Source: Rhizophagus irregularis
Taxonomy: Eukaryota; Glomeromycota; Glomeromycetes; Glomerales; Glomeraceae
Length of the DNA: 64,000 nucleotides
Direction: 5' to 3'
Assembly: GCF_026210795.1 (NCBI RefSeq)
Contig: NC_089457.1
Coordinates: 1,240,001-1,304,000 of the forward strand
This document shows positions 63,108 to 64,000 of the stretch, in pieces (within the stretch, counting starts at the first letter, position 1; the number at the start of each line of letters is the position of its first letter). Position numbers and translations under genes: made by a program. The notes below the pieces were generated by a model. That model had not been told where the DNA came from. It saw only the letters and a list, made by a program, of their open reading frames with translations, and made no database searches.

Positions 63108-63806
63108 TCACATTTAATTTCATAATTTAATTTATCCATTTATTTTTCTTGTATTTTTATTCAAATGTCATTTTTAAATTCATCAATCCTATTATTTTTT
63201 TTTTTATATAAATAGTAGAAAGGTCATTATTTTTGAAATTTCCTATTTTATTTCATTATCTTGTATTAGTTAAACAGTTGACCAAATTTATTGCTTTAGA
63301 CAAATATTTTTTTTTTCTATTATGGTATATTGTTTGGATTTTATGTTGCTGGGTGACTAGAGTTTTTTTTTTTTTTACCTTGAAAAAAAAATATAATTAC
63401 AAGTTTCTTTTTCATTTTATTATTATCATTATAATTAGAAAACATATATATATATTTTGTACTAAAAGTTATTATTTACTTCCATACCTACCTTATTATT
63501 ATTATTTAATATAAAAAGGGGTGAATTACGATAAAAGTATAATAATCAAAGATTTTTTTTTTTTTTTTTTAATATATTTAGGTATGGTTTATTGATAACT
63601 TGTATTAATAATATTGTTGTTTTTGCTTTTTTTTTATAAAAATATAATTAATACTATTTTTTTTAAAAAAAAGAAATTTAATTTTTTTTTTTAATATAAA
63701 AGATATTAGAATAAATTTTATTTTTTTTTTATAATTCTTATTACAAAAGAATAAAAGTGATTATCAAAACAATGAAAATTTTATAAAATTATAAAATAAA
63801 CAGAGT
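63108..63806. other. Convergent spacer right of the septin gene
   Basis: AT-rich sequence with long T-runs between the septin 3' end and the 3' end of the minus-strand gene at the window edge. The frame 63233-63514 is Phe/Tyr-rich low complexity and not called. Confidence 0.5.
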
Positions 63807-64000
63807 TTAATCAAAACTCTTTTTAACCATTAGTGCATCAATAACGGCTAAAATAGTCCATTTGCGATTTTCGGCTTCTTGGAATACAAAAGATCTTGGG
63901 GAATAAAATACCTAAAAAAAAAAGAAACACAATTAAATTAAAAAAAAATTGAATAAGAATTTATATTAAAAAAATTGTCAACCATTTACCTCATCACTAA
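63807..64000 (-). CDS. 3' end of an unrecognised gene, cut by the window edge
   Basis: Two exon pieces on the minus strand. The last exon (63911-63807) follows a CTTTTTTTTTTAG acceptor and encodes [20 protein letters not shown], then [14 protein letters not shown] and a stop at 63807. The preceding exon ends at 63990 with SDE before GTAAAT and continues beyond the window. The composition is protein-like and the splice sites are good, but I cannot name the family from 37 residues. Confidence 0.6.

Overview
The window looks like a piece of an AT-rich, intron-rich fungal genome, most likely an arbuscular mycorrhizal fungus close to Rhizophagus (Glomeromycotina). I base this on many short GT-AG introns, long A/T runs, dense small transposons, and genes of clear fungal or opisthokont type: ATP4, PAM17, NOG1, ESF2, SQT1, a septin and a kinase/Sel1 protein. 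The species is inferred from style and gene content, not from a database match.

Layout. 1-9885 is a transposon graveyard. It holds polypyrimidine DNA between related repeats, a decayed hAT element (3196-6323) with 8-bp target duplications and a nested inverted-repeat element, a 528-bp foldback element, an A19 tract with an AATAAA upstream, and a 5'-truncated poly(A) retroelement (7373-8633) with a 17-bp duplication and a nested 177-bp hAT-type MITE. 9886-18675 is a gene block: ATP synthase subunit 4 (-), U2AF large subunit (+), RanGAP1 (+) and ESF2/ABT1 (+). After about 4 kb of AT-rich spacer come an unrecognised Ser/Pro-rich protein (+), SQT1/AAMP WD40 protein (+) and a SUGP1-like G-patch splicing factor (-). 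29789-34050 is spacer containing a minus-oriented poly(A) retroposed fragment. PAM17 (-) and NOG1 (+) share a 266-bp divergent promoter, followed by a gene fusing a helical-bundle N-terminus, a degenerate protein kinase domain and Sel1-like repeats.

40699-49628 is a gene desert with a PIF/Harbinger-like MITE, a mariner-like MITE, a 234-bp Helitron-like element and a 1.7-kb higher-order satellite. A single-exon C2H2 transcription factor (-) with polyglutamine lies at 49629-50930. Another gene-poor stretch with 11-bp and roughly 85-bp tandem repeats leads to a probable mitochondrial ribosomal protein mL50 (+), a septin (+), and the 3' end of an unrecognised gene (-) cut by the window edge.

Themes. 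Most genes are housekeeping: ribosome assembly (ESF2, SQT1, NOG1), splicing (U2AF, SUGP1-like), mitochondria (ATP4, PAM17, mL50), Ran transport and septins. No operon-like logic is expected. The most novel-looking coding sequence is the 38134-40698 gene, whose architecture resembles MLKL-type pseudokinase cell-death or immune-signalling proteins with an added Sel1 tail. Exon joins were worked out by hand from splice consensus and reading frame, without transcripts.
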